Part shown: positions 1 through 6,148 of the stretch, piece by piece
Position numbering within the stretch: position 1 is the first letter of the stretch
Layout: every line of letters begins with the position of its first letter
Source of the DNA: Corynebacterium sp.
Lineage (GTDB): Bacteria > Actinomycetota > Actinomycetes > Mycobacteriales > Mycobacteriaceae
Assembly (NCBI GenBank): GCA_030450335.1
Contig: JAKDIS010000058.1
Span: 1-14,853 of the forward strand
Direction of reading: 5' to 3'
Length of the DNA: 14,853 nucleotides
The notes under the pieces: generated by a model
Databases searched by the model: none
Seen by the model: only the letters and a program-made list of their open reading frames with translations
What the model was told of the DNA's origin: nothing
Position numbers and translations under genes: made by a program

Positions 1-30
1 CCGTCGGTCGACGGGGCGGCACCGGGGCGG

Positions 31-2544
31 GTGATGAGCACCCAGACCCGCGACCAGCTGCTGGACGGGTTGAACCCCGCGCAGCGTGAGGCGGTCACGC
101 ACACCGGCTCGCCGTTGCTCATCGTCGCCGGCGCCGGTTCCGGAAAGACCAGTGTGCTCACCCGGCGTATCGCCTGGCTGCTGGCCGGTGGGGTAGCCCC
201 GTGGCAGGTCCTGGCGATCACCTTCACCAACAAGGCGGCCGCGGAGATGCGCGAGCGCATCGGCGGACTCGTCGGCCCGACGGCCGAACGTATGTGGGTG
301 TCGACCTTCCACTCGGTGTGCGTGCGCATCCTGCGCGCCAACGCCCAGCTGGTCGAGGGGTTGAACTCGAACTTCACGATCTACGACTCCGACGACATGA
401 AGCGTCTGGTCACCATGATCCTGCGCGACCGCAGCCTGGACGCCAAGGAGTTCGCCCCGCGTGCGGTGCTCAGCGTGATCTCCAACTGGAAGAACGAACT
501 GCAGGACCCGCAGGACGCACTCACCGAGGCGCAGGAGGACGGCAACCGGCACCGGGAGACCATCGCCCAGGTGTACCGGGATTACCAGGTGCGTCTGCGG
601 CAGGCCAACGCCGTGGACTTCGACGACCTCATCGGTGAGGTCGTGGGCCTGCTGCGCAACAACGGCGGTATCGCCGACCACTACCGGCGGCGCTTCCGCC
701 ACATCCTCGTCGATGAGTACCAGGACACCAACCACGCGCAGTACGTGCTGGTGTCCACCCTCGTCGGCGGGGACGGGGACGGCGCGGCACCCGGTGCCGA
801 GCCCGCCGAGCTGTGCGTGGTCGGCGACGCGGACCAGTCGATCTACGCCTTCCGCGGGGCCACGGTGCGCAACATCGAGGAGTTCGAGCGCGACTACCCG
901 CACGCGCGCACGATCCTGCTGGAGCAGAACTACCGCTCCACGCAGAACATCCTGTCGGCGGCGAACTCGGTGATCGCCAGGAACCAGGGCCGTCGTGACA
1001 AGAACCTGTGGACGGACTCCGGCGACGGCGCGTTGATCGGCGGGTACGTCGCCGACAACGAGCACGACGAGGCCAGGTTCATCGCCCAGACCGTCGACGA
1101 GCTCGTCGACCGGGGCGACGCGACCTACGGCGACATCGCCGTGATGTACCGGACGAACAACTCCTCGCGTGTGGTGGAGGACGTGCTCGTGCGCTCGGGG
1201 TTGCCGTACAAGGTCGTCGGCGGCACCCGGTTCTACGAGCGCAAGGAGATCCGCGACATCGTCGCCTACCTCAAGGTGCTCGACAACCCGGACGACACGA
1301 TGGGCCTGCGCCGCATCATCAACACCCCGCGCCGGGGTATCGGTGACCGGGCGCTGTCCCAGGTCCGGGTGCACGCCGAGAACATGGGGCTGAGCTTCGC
1401 CGCCGGGCTCGCCGCCGCCGGACGTGGCGAGGTGCCGGGTCTCAGCGCGCGCGGGCGCAACGCCATCGCCGGCTTCCTGGAGATGATGGACGGGCTGCGC
1501 ACCGAGACGGAGTCGGCGGTGATGCGCACCTCCGACGGGGAGTCGTTGGGCATCCCGGACGTCGGCGCAGTCGTGCGCGCGGTGCTGGACTTCACCTCCT
1601 ACGCCTCCGAGCTGGAGTCCTCCAATGACCCGCAGGACGGCACCCGCCTGGACAACATCAACGAGCTGGTGTCCGTGGGCCACGAGTTCTCCCAGGAGGC
1701 GGCGAACCTCGCCGCCTACGAGGCGATGCCGTCGGAGGCTTCTTCCGCGCAGGCGGAGGGTGCTGCTGACGGCGCTGCGGAGAACGCAGCGGAGGACGCC
1801 GTGCTCGCCGAGGGCGAGCCGGAGCCGGGGAGCCTGCAGGCCTTCCTGGAGCGGGTCAGCCTGGTCGCCGACGCCGACCAGATCCCCGCCGAGGACCAGG
1901 ACATGGTCACCCTGATGACCCTGCACACCGCCAAGGGCCTGGAGTTCCCGGTGGTCTTCCTCATCGGCTGGGAGGACGGCCAGTTCCCGCACATGCGCGC
2001 CCTCGGTGACCCGACGGAACTGTCGGAGGAGCGGCGGTTGGCCTACGTCGGTATCACCCGTGCCCGTCAGCGCCTGTACCTGACGCGTGCGATGACGCGG
2101 TCGAGCTGGGGCACCCCGCAGAACAATCCGCCGTCGCGGTTCCTCGCCGAGATCCCCGGCGAACTCGTCGACTGGATCCGTGAGGAGCCCGCACCGGCCT
2201 GGTCGGACGGCTGGGGTTCCTCCGGTGGCTACGCCGACGGCACGAGCTTCGGCGGTGGCGGCTGGTCCGGTTCCCGGGGCGGTTCCCAGAAGTCGTTCCA
2301 GAAGTCGTCCCAGCGTTCGTCGGGTGCCTCGTCGTCGCCGTCGCGTGGCGGCGGGCTGCTGCGTCCGGCGGGCAAGCCGCTGGAGCTGGAGGTCGGTGAC
2401 CGGGTCAACCACGACAAGTACGGTCTCGGCACGGTCAAGAGCGTCGACGGCAAGGGTGTGAAGGCCACGGTGACGATCGACTTCGGCACCAACGGCACGG
2501 TGCGGCTCATGCTCATCGGCGGGGTGCCGATGGAGAAGCTGTAG
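31..2544 (+). CDS. pcrA: ATP-dependent DNA helicase PcrA/UvrD1 (superfamily 1A)
   Basis: This is a 3'-5' SF1A helicase of DNA repair and replication-fork maintenance, acting in the cytoplasm. All helicase motifs are visible: Q-motif LNPAQREAV (residues 14-22), Walker A AGAGSGKT (33-40), Ia ITFTNKAAAEM, Walker B VDEYQDTN (227-234), III VVGDADQSIYAFRGA (263-277), IV LEQNYRST (298-305), V LMTLHTAKGLEFPVVF (about 628-643) and VI AYVGITRARQRLYLTRA (671-687). A Gly/Ser-rich linker (about 727-777) leads to a C-terminal Tudor-like domain (about 784-837, with VGDRVNHDKYGLGTV), the part of PcrA known to contact RNA polymerase. An Ala/Glu-rich insert lies at about 564-600. The length (837 aa) is slightly above the usual 720-780. 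The start is uncertain: GTG 31 and ATG 34 both lack a clear Shine-Dalgarno, and the frame is open to the window edge. The gene ends at a strong terminator and converges on the M23 peptidase gene. Confidence 0.96.
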   Translation: MMSTQTRDQLLDGLNPAQREAVTHTGSPLLIVAGAGSGKTSVLTRRIAWLLAGGVAPWQVLAITFTNKAAAEMRERIGGLVGPTAERMWVSTFHSVCVRILRANAQLVEGLNSNFTIYDSDDMKRLVTMILRDRSLDAKEFAPRAVLSVISNWKNELQDPQDALTEAQEDGNRHRETIAQVYRDYQVRLRQANAVDFDDLIGEVVGLLRNNGGIADHYRRRFRHILVDEYQDTNHAQYVLVSTLVGGDGDGAAPGAEPAELCVVGDADQSIYAFRGATVRNIEEFERDYPHARTILLEQNYRSTQNILSAANSVIARNQGRRDKNLWTDSGDGALIGGYVADNEHDEARFIAQTVDELVDRGDATYGDIAVMYRTNNSSRVVEDVLVRSGLPYKVVGGTRFYERKEIRDIVAYLKVLDNPDDTMGLRRIINTPRRGIGDRALSQVRVHAENMGLSFAAGLAAAGRGEVPGLSARGRNAIAGFLEMMDGLRTETESAVMRTSDGESLGIPDVGAVVRAVLDFTSYASELESSNDPQDGTRLDNINELVSVGHEFSQEAANLAAYEAMPSEASSAQAEGAADGAAENAAEDAVLAEGEPEPGSLQAFLERVSLVADADQIPAEDQDMVTLMTLHTAKGLEFPVVFLIGWEDGQFPHMRALGDPTELSEERRLAYVGITRARQRLYLTRAMTRSSWGTPQNNPPSRFLAEIPGELVDWIREEPAPAWSDGWGSSGGYADGTSFGGGGWSGSRGGSQKSFQKSSQRSSGASSSPSRGGGLLRPAGKPLELEVGDRVNHDKYGLGTVKSVDGKGVKATVTIDFGTNGTVRLMLIGGVPMEKL

Positions 2545-2613
2545 GGGACAGCGCACGGGAAAACCCGCTGCCGGACCGGAGAGGGTGGTCCTGCAGCGGG
2601 TTTTTCGTGTCCC
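2545..2613. terminator. Bidirectional rho-independent terminator between pcrA and the M23 gene
   Basis: The perfect 12-bp inverted repeat AAAACCCGCTGC (2560-2571) / GCAGCGGGTTTT (2593-2604) is extended inwards, after one mismatch, by GGACC (2573-2577) / GGTCC (2587-2591). It is flanked by A and T runs, so it can end transcription on either strand. Outer arms GGGACA (2545-2550) and TGTCCC (2608-2613) can also pair. It begins right after the pcrA stop codon and ends 20 bp from the stop of the convergent peptidase gene, as expected for a shared terminator. Confidence 0.93.
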
Positions 2614-2633
2614 GGTGAAAGTGTGGGCGGGTC

Positions 2634-3386
2634 CTAGATCTCGACGCCGCGCTCACGCAGCCACGGCACGGGGTCCACGGCGTTGCCCTCGGTGGGGTAG
2701 ACCTCGAAGTGCACGTGCGGGCCGGTGGAGAAGCCCTCGTTGCCGACGCCGGCGATCTTCTGGCCGGCCTGGACCTGCTGGCCCACGGTGACGTCGATGG
2801 TGGACATGTGGCCGTAGACGGTGATGGTGCCGTCCTCGTGCTTCACGCGGACCCAGTTGCCGAAGCCGGAGGCCGGGCCGGCGTCGATCACGGTGCCGGC
2901 CATGGCGGCGACGATCGGGGTGCCGATGGCGTTGGCGATGTCGATGCCCTTGTGCATGGTGCCCCAGCGCATGGCGAAGGGGGAGGTGTAGCTGCCCTCG
3001 GCGGGCTTGACGACCTCGGGTGCGCGGGAGAGGAGGTCCTCGGCGGCGCGCTCGGCGTCGAACTCCAGGGCGCTGGAGAGCTGGGCCGAGAGGTTCTCGA
3101 TCTGCGTGTTCTGCGGCAGTGCGAGGATCTGGGCGGCGGCGGTCTCGACGTCGGCACCGGCGGAGCTTCCGTCGGCACCCTGCGCGAGGACCTCGGTGTT
3201 GGCGGCGAGCGAGATGTCGCCGTTACCCTGGCCGTCCTGGTCTGCGGACTGGTGCACGGTGGCGGCGCCTGCTCCGGTGGCTCCTGCAGCGGCGACGCCG
3301 GTGGCGGCGATCGCAACGAACGCCATGCGGCGCTTTGCAGCGGTGTCCAGCTTGCGGTGGGCTCCGCCTCGCCGTGCGTCAGTCAT
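2634..3386 (-). CDS. Secreted M23-family (LytM/peptidase) murein endopeptidase
   Basis: A 250-aa zinc metallopeptidase predicted to cut peptidoglycan cross-links outside the membrane. The N-terminus is basic (about 20 residues, ending KRR), followed by an Ala/Gly-rich hydrophobic segment (21-44), read as a signal peptide or anchor; RRMAF loosely resembles a Tat motif. An acidic, low-complexity linker (about 45-125) precedes a complete M23 domain (about 128-245). Zinc and catalytic residues are all present: H145 and D149 in HKGID, H193 in YGHMS, and H224/H226 in GPHVHFEV. The start ATG at 3386 has GGAGAGG 11 nt upstream on the minus strand. It corresponds in position to M. tuberculosis Rv0950c, next to uvrD1. 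The gene appears monocistronic, with its own candidate promoter and a leader of about 110 nt. The substrate bond cannot be told from sequence. Confidence 0.92.
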   Translation of the reverse strand: MTDARRGGAHRKLDTAAKRRMAFVAIAATGVAAAGATGAGAATVHQSADQDGQGNGDISLAANTEVLAQGADGSSAGADVETAAAQILALPQNTQIENLSAQLSSALEFDAERAAEDLLSRAPEVVKPAEGSYTSPFAMRWGTMHKGIDIANAIGTPIVAAMAGTVIDAGPASGFGNWVRVKHEDGTITVYGHMSTIDVTVGQQVQAGQKIAGVGNEGFSTGPHVHFEVYPTEGNAVDPVPWLRERGVEI

Positions 3387-3422
3387 CAGTCTGTGTACCT
3401 CTCCGTAGTCTTGCAGTCGTGC

Positions 3423-3457
3423 AGCCTCAGGGCTTTACGGCTTCATAGCCTTGCCGT
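3423..3457 (-). other. Structured 5' leader with mutually exclusive GGCT/AGCC hairpins
   Basis: In the predicted leader of the M23 gene, several short perfect arms can pair in alternative ways. ACGGC/GCCGT (plus 3453-3457 with 3437-3441) encloses GGCT/AGCC (3447-3450 with 3439-3442, 4-nt loop). Next to it, a separate AGCC/GGCT hairpin (3431-3434 with 3423-3426) also has a 4-nt loop. The cluster lies 11 nt or more upstream of the Shine-Dalgarno region. It does not match the conserved core of the ydaO (c-di-AMP) riboswitch known for other actinobacterial cell-wall hydrolase genes. A role in attenuation or translation control is only an inference. Confidence 0.35.
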
Positions 3458-3505
3458 CATCTGATCGGTCCCAAATCGTGACCGGATCGTTATCAACGAG
3501 TCGCA

Positions 3506-3534
3506 ACTCTATCGGCATGGACCTCCTCGGGCAA
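3506..3534 (-). promoter_or_regulatory. Candidate sigma-A promoter of the M23 peptidase gene
   Basis: On the minus strand, TTGCCC (plus 3529-3534) and TAGAGT (plus 3506-3511) are separated by exactly 17 bp. Transcription would start near 3499 and give an untranslated leader of about 110 nt before the ATG at 3386. Prediction from pattern only. Confidence 0.45.
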
Positions 3535-3633
3535 GCCACTTCGCCAAAAAGGTCACGAATCTATATCGGTGGGTAGGTGGGTTGAGGGGGGTTGATCGGG
3601 GCGTTATTTGGTAACGGTCAGGTCACGGCCACC

Positions 3634-3665
3634 GTGTGACGGGTGTGACGGGGGTAGGTGTGATG
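3634..3665. repeat. Tandem GTGTGACGG repeats upstream of perM
   Basis: Two perfect, directly abutting 9-bp units (GTGTGACGG at 3634-3642 and 3643-3651) are followed by a partial third unit GTGTGATG at 3658-3665. Read on the minus strand, the core is GTCACA repeated at 9-bp spacing. Such close direct repeats are typical sites for OmpR-type response regulators. From memory, mycobacterial MtrA binds 9-bp direct repeats of the GTCACAgcg type. Binding here is inferred. Confidence 0.5.
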
Positions 3666-3715
3666 TAACGCTCGCAGGTGGGCGTGCCTTCCCGGGGGAG
3701 GGCGCCGACGTTGTG

Positions 3716-3731
3716 CACAATGGGACGGGTG
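3716..3731 (+). promoter_or_regulatory. Possible -10 element for leaderless perM transcription
   Basis: CACAAT (3716-3721) lies 7 nt before GTG 3729. If it is a -10 hexamer, transcription would start at or next to the GTG, giving a leaderless mRNA, which is common in corynebacteria and mycobacteria. No convincing -35 is seen. The alternative is TTG 3711, which has GGGAGGG (3696-3702) 8 nt upstream. Confidence 0.25.
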
Positions 3732-5456
3732 AGTAGTGAATCCCAGCGACCGACGTCGAGACGACAGGGGCCCCGTCGTGGCACACGACGTGGCCCGGAC
3801 GCTCGACGCCGCGGTACGGCCCGTGGCGCGAGCGGAACGGGGACGGAGCGGTTCGTCGCGGGCGAGAACGGGCGCGTCGCGTCGCGCTCGACCGGCGCCT
3901 CGCAGCGTCCTGCGACCGAACGCCCGGGTGAGGACGCCGCACGCCCGGCGCCGACCGGCGCGGAGGGCACCTCCGGCGGCCGGCTGGCACGGTGGTGGGC
4001 CCTGTGGGGCCCGCACATCCGCCGCTTCGCCCCGACGGTACTGGTAAGCCATGCGGTGACGCTGGCGATCGCCATCGCCCTGGCCGTGGTGGTCGGGGTG
4101 GGCGAGACCTTCACCGCGGTGCCCGCGATGGTCGGTTCGTTCTGGATGGTCGCCAACCTGGCGCCGGTGGGGTTCACCGGCGCGCAGCTCGGCATCGTGC
4201 CGTTGCTGCCCGCGGCGTTGATCGTGCTGGTGCACTCCCGTCGGATCCGGGCGACCTGCGGGACGCAGATCACGGTGCGCAACATCAGGGTCTTCGCCTC
4301 CCTCGCGGTGGTCGTGCCGATGGTGCTGACCTGCCTCGCGTGGCTGGTGCTGTGGGACGCCTCGCACGTGTTCGCCATCTCGCCGCCGAATATCTTCGTC
4401 GCGTTGCTGTCGACGGGCCTGCTCAACGGCTTCATCTTCGTCCTGGGGCTGGGGCCGAAGATCTGGCGGGCGCTGCTGCTGCGTCGCGGTCTGCCGACGT
4501 GGCCGGTGGAGTCGGTGCGTCTGGCCGGCAGTTTCGTGCGGTGGGTCCTGGTCGCCGGACTGGTGGCCACGCTGGTCCAGCTCCTGTTCAACCTGTCGAT
4601 GCTCTCCGACGCCTACTCGATCGCGCCGGACGCCTGGGGCAAGATCGGCCTGACGGTGCTCTCCGTCCTCTACCTCCCGAACCTGGCGGTCGGCGGGGCG
4701 GCGGTGCTGACGGGCAGCGAGATGCATGTCGGCGACGCCTCGGCGTCGTTGTTCGCGGTGACGAACGCGAACCTGCCGCCGCTGCCGGTGCTCGCCGCCA
4801 TGCCCCACTCCGACCTGCCGTTCGGCGAGGCGCTGCTCGTGGTGCCCGCGGCGATCGCGCTGGTGATCGTCTATCGCTTCTTCACGGTGCGCTCCTTCGT
4901 GGAGTCCCCGGTGTTCACCGCCGTGGGGGCGGGTGTCTGCGCCGGGGTCCTGGGTCTGCTGGTGAGTCTGGCGGCCGGGGGCACGCTGGGTGTCTACGGG
5001 TCGGCCGGACCGTTGCTGTGGCTCACCCCGCTGGTCTTCGCCTGCTGGCTGCTGGTTCCGGCACTGCTGGTGCTGGGCTGGGTGTCGCGGAAGGGCGCGC
5101 GGGTCATGGAGACCGCCGGCGAGGACGACGAGCCCGAGTTCGAGCCAGAGGCCGAGACGGAGGAGCCCGAGGCTGAGGAAGCGGCCGACGAGTCCGAGCC
5201 CGAGGACGCCGACGAGCAGGACGACGAGGACGCCGACGAGGACGCCGACGGGGTCGCCGACGGGGTCGCCGACGAGCCTGAAGACGTCGAGGACGACGCC
5301 GACGCCGAGGAGTCTGAGCAGGCGGATGAGCCCGCCGACGAGCCGGAAGCCGAGCCGGAAGCCGAGCCCGAAGCAGAGCCCGAAGGGGACACTGAAGAGG
5401 ACCCAGGGGAGGACCCCGGGGACACCGACGTCGAGGAAGACGGTAGGACACAGTAA
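3729..5456 (+). CDS. perM: PerM/DUF6350-family polytopic membrane protein
   Basis: A 575-aa integral membrane protein (numbered from GTG 3729). An Arg/Gly/Ser-rich, strongly basic N-terminal region (1-100) is followed by about 8-9 hydrophobic segments (roughly 102-123, 132-147, 153-170, 187-210, 222-242, 272-291, 305-327, 368-386, 394-417, 428-452). A very acidic Asp/Glu/Ala/Pro tail follows (461-575). LYLPNLAVGGAAVLTG (314-329) and GPLLWLTPLVFACW (427-440) resemble the conserved parts of the family. Position directly before purN-purH matches M. tuberculosis Rv0955 (PerM), which is reported to support cell division through FtsB and persistence in infection; that role is carried over by homology and synteny. 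The start is ambiguous: GTG 3678, TTG 3711, ATG 3720 and GTG 3729 are all in frame. The gap to purN is 11 bp. Confidence 0.85.
   Translation: MSSESQRPTSRRQGPRRGTRRGPDARRRGTARGASGTGTERFVAGENGRVASRSTGASQRPATERPGEDAARPAPTGAEGTSGGRLARWWALWGPHIRRFAPTVLVSHAVTLAIAIALAVVVGVGETFTAVPAMVGSFWMVANLAPVGFTGAQLGIVPLLPAALIVLVHSRRIRATCGTQITVRNIRVFASLAVVVPMVLTCLAWLVLWDASHVFAISPPNIFVALLSTGLLNGFIFVLGLGPKIWRALLLRRGLPTWPVESVRLAGSFVRWVLVAGLVATLVQLLFNLSMLSDAYSIAPDAWGKIGLTVLSVLYLPNLAVGGAAVLTGSEMHVGDASASLFAVTNANLPPLPVLAAMPHSDLPFGEALLVVPAAIALVIVYRFFTVRSFVESPVFTAVGAGVCAGVLGLLVSLAAGGTLGVYGSAGPLLWLTPLVFACWLLVPALLVLGWVSRKGARVMETAGEDDEPEFEPEAETEEPEAEEAADESEPEDADEQDDEDADEDADGVADGVADEPEDVEDDADAEESEQADEPADEPEAEPEAEPEAEPEGDTEEDPGEDPGDTDVEEDGRTQ
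5223..5270 (+). repeat. Four 12-bp tandem units in the perM acidic tail (GACGAGGACGCC type)
   Basis: Two GACGAGGACGCC units are followed by two GACGGGGTCGCC units, all in register. They encode Asp-Glu-Asp-Ala twice and then Asp-Gly-Val-Ala twice. This looks like slippage-prone expansion of a codon block within the coding sequence. Confidence 0.85.
5337..5384 (+). repeat. Four 12-bp tandem units in the perM acidic tail (GCCGAGCCGGAA type)
   Basis: Four consecutive 12-bp units, starting at 5337, 5349, 5361 and 5373, differ by only 1-3 bases. They encode (Asp/Ala)-Glu-Pro-Glu four times. The repeat number may vary between strains. Confidence 0.85.
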
Positions 5457-5470
5457 GCTGGCACATCGTG
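5454..5470 (+). promoter_or_regulatory. Possible -10 element for leaderless purN transcription
   Basis: TAAGCT (5454-5459) fits the actinobacterial TAnnnT -10 pattern, overlaps the perM stop codon and ends 8 nt before the GTG start of purN. There is no Shine-Dalgarno at normal spacing before that GTG; the nearest purine run, GGTAGGA, ends 19 nt upstream. Either purN has a leaderless internal promoter or it depends on translational coupling with perM. No -35 is evident. Confidence 0.3.
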
Positions 5471-6148
5471 AGTGAGTCAGCAGCCCCAGCAGTCCCGGCA
5501 GACCCGGCAGCGGTCCGCCGCACGGTGCAGCGCGCGGGGGACGTCCTGCGCGTCGTTGTCCTGGCCTCGGGAACCGGGACACTGCTGCAGTCGATGCTCG
5601 ACGACCTCGGCGAAGGCGTCGAGGTCGTGGCGGTGGGGGTCGATCGGCCGTGCGCCGCCGAGGAGCGTGCCGCGCAGGCCGGCGTCCCCTCCTTCCGGGT
5701 GGACTACAACCCGGAGCGGGTCAGCGGCTACGACCGTGCGGGGTGGAATGAACGCCTGGCGTCCGAGATCGCCGCCTACACGCCGGACGTCGTCGTCAGC
5801 GCGGGGTTCATGCGCATCCTCGGCGCGCCGGTGGTCGAGCGGTTCCGGGGGCGGATCATCAACACGCACCCGGCGCTGCTGCCGTCCTTCCCCGGCGCCC
5901 ATGCCGTGGAGGACGCCCTGGCCTACGGCGTCGCACTCACCGGATCGACCGTCCACGTCGTCGACGACGGGGTGGACACCGGACCGATCATCGCCCAGCG
6001 TGCTGTGCCGGTGCTCCGGGCCGATTCAGTGGAGTTGCTCCACGAGCGGATCAAGACCGTCGAACGGGCGCTGATCGTCGACGTGCTCCACCAGACCGCG
6101 CAGAGCGGTTACACCATCGAAGGACGAAAGGTCTGCATCAATGACTGA
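5468..6148 (+). CDS. purN: Phosphoribosylglycinamide formyltransferase (GART)
   Basis: Transfers a formyl group from 10-formyl-tetrahydrofolate to GAR, step 3 of purine synthesis, in the cytoplasm. The 226-aa protein has an N-terminal extension of about 25 residues before the Rossmann-type start [13 protein letters not shown] (29-41). The folate site and catalytic triad are intact: SAGFMRIL (111-118), N132 and H134 in [12 protein letters not shown], and D170 in [18 protein letters not shown] in place of the enterobacterial G-x-GSN is the usual actinobacterial form. It starts 11 bp after perM and overlaps purH by 8 bp, so the three are probably co-transcribed. Identification is firm; the exact N-terminus rests on the GTG being the first start that leaves room for the fold. 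Confidence 0.95.
   Translation: MSESAAPAVPADPAAVRRTVQRAGDVLRVVVLASGTGTLLQSMLDDLGEGVEVVAVGVDRPCAAEERAAQAGVPSFRVDYNPERVSGYDRAGWNERLASEIAAYTPDVVVSAGFMRILGAPVVERFRGRIINTHPALLPSFPGAHAVEDALAYGVALTGSTVHVVDDGVDTGPIIAQRAVPVLRADSVELLHERIKTVERALIVDVLHQTAQSGYTIEGRKVCIND

Larger units (their letters stand above)
3387..3728. promoter_or_regulatory. Divergent control region between the M23 peptidase gene and perM
   Basis: About 340 bp without a credible gene. It holds the leader and candidate promoter of the leftward peptidase gene, a TAAC-containing dyad GTTA-TTTGG-TAAC (3604-3616), a small inverted repeat CACGG-CCA-CCGTG (3624-3636), tandem GTGTGACGG repeats (3634-3651) and possible start signals for perM. 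It is clearly less GC-rich than the flanking genes (runs such as AAAAAGG and CTATATC at 3545-3567), as expected for a promoter region. Confidence 0.6.

Noticed and set aside
3387..3620. ydaO-type c-di-AMP riboswitch upstream of the M23 gene
   Set aside because: Checked because such riboswitches precede other actinobacterial wall hydrolase genes. The conserved GGGGGACC and CCCGTCAGCTAACCTCG-like blocks are not found on the minus strand.
3618..5582. Minus-strand open frame (654 codons) opposite perM
   Set aside because: Composition is repetitive (Gly-Leu-Arg and Gln-His-Arg runs) and mirrors the codon bias of perM and its repeats; no start signals or domains.
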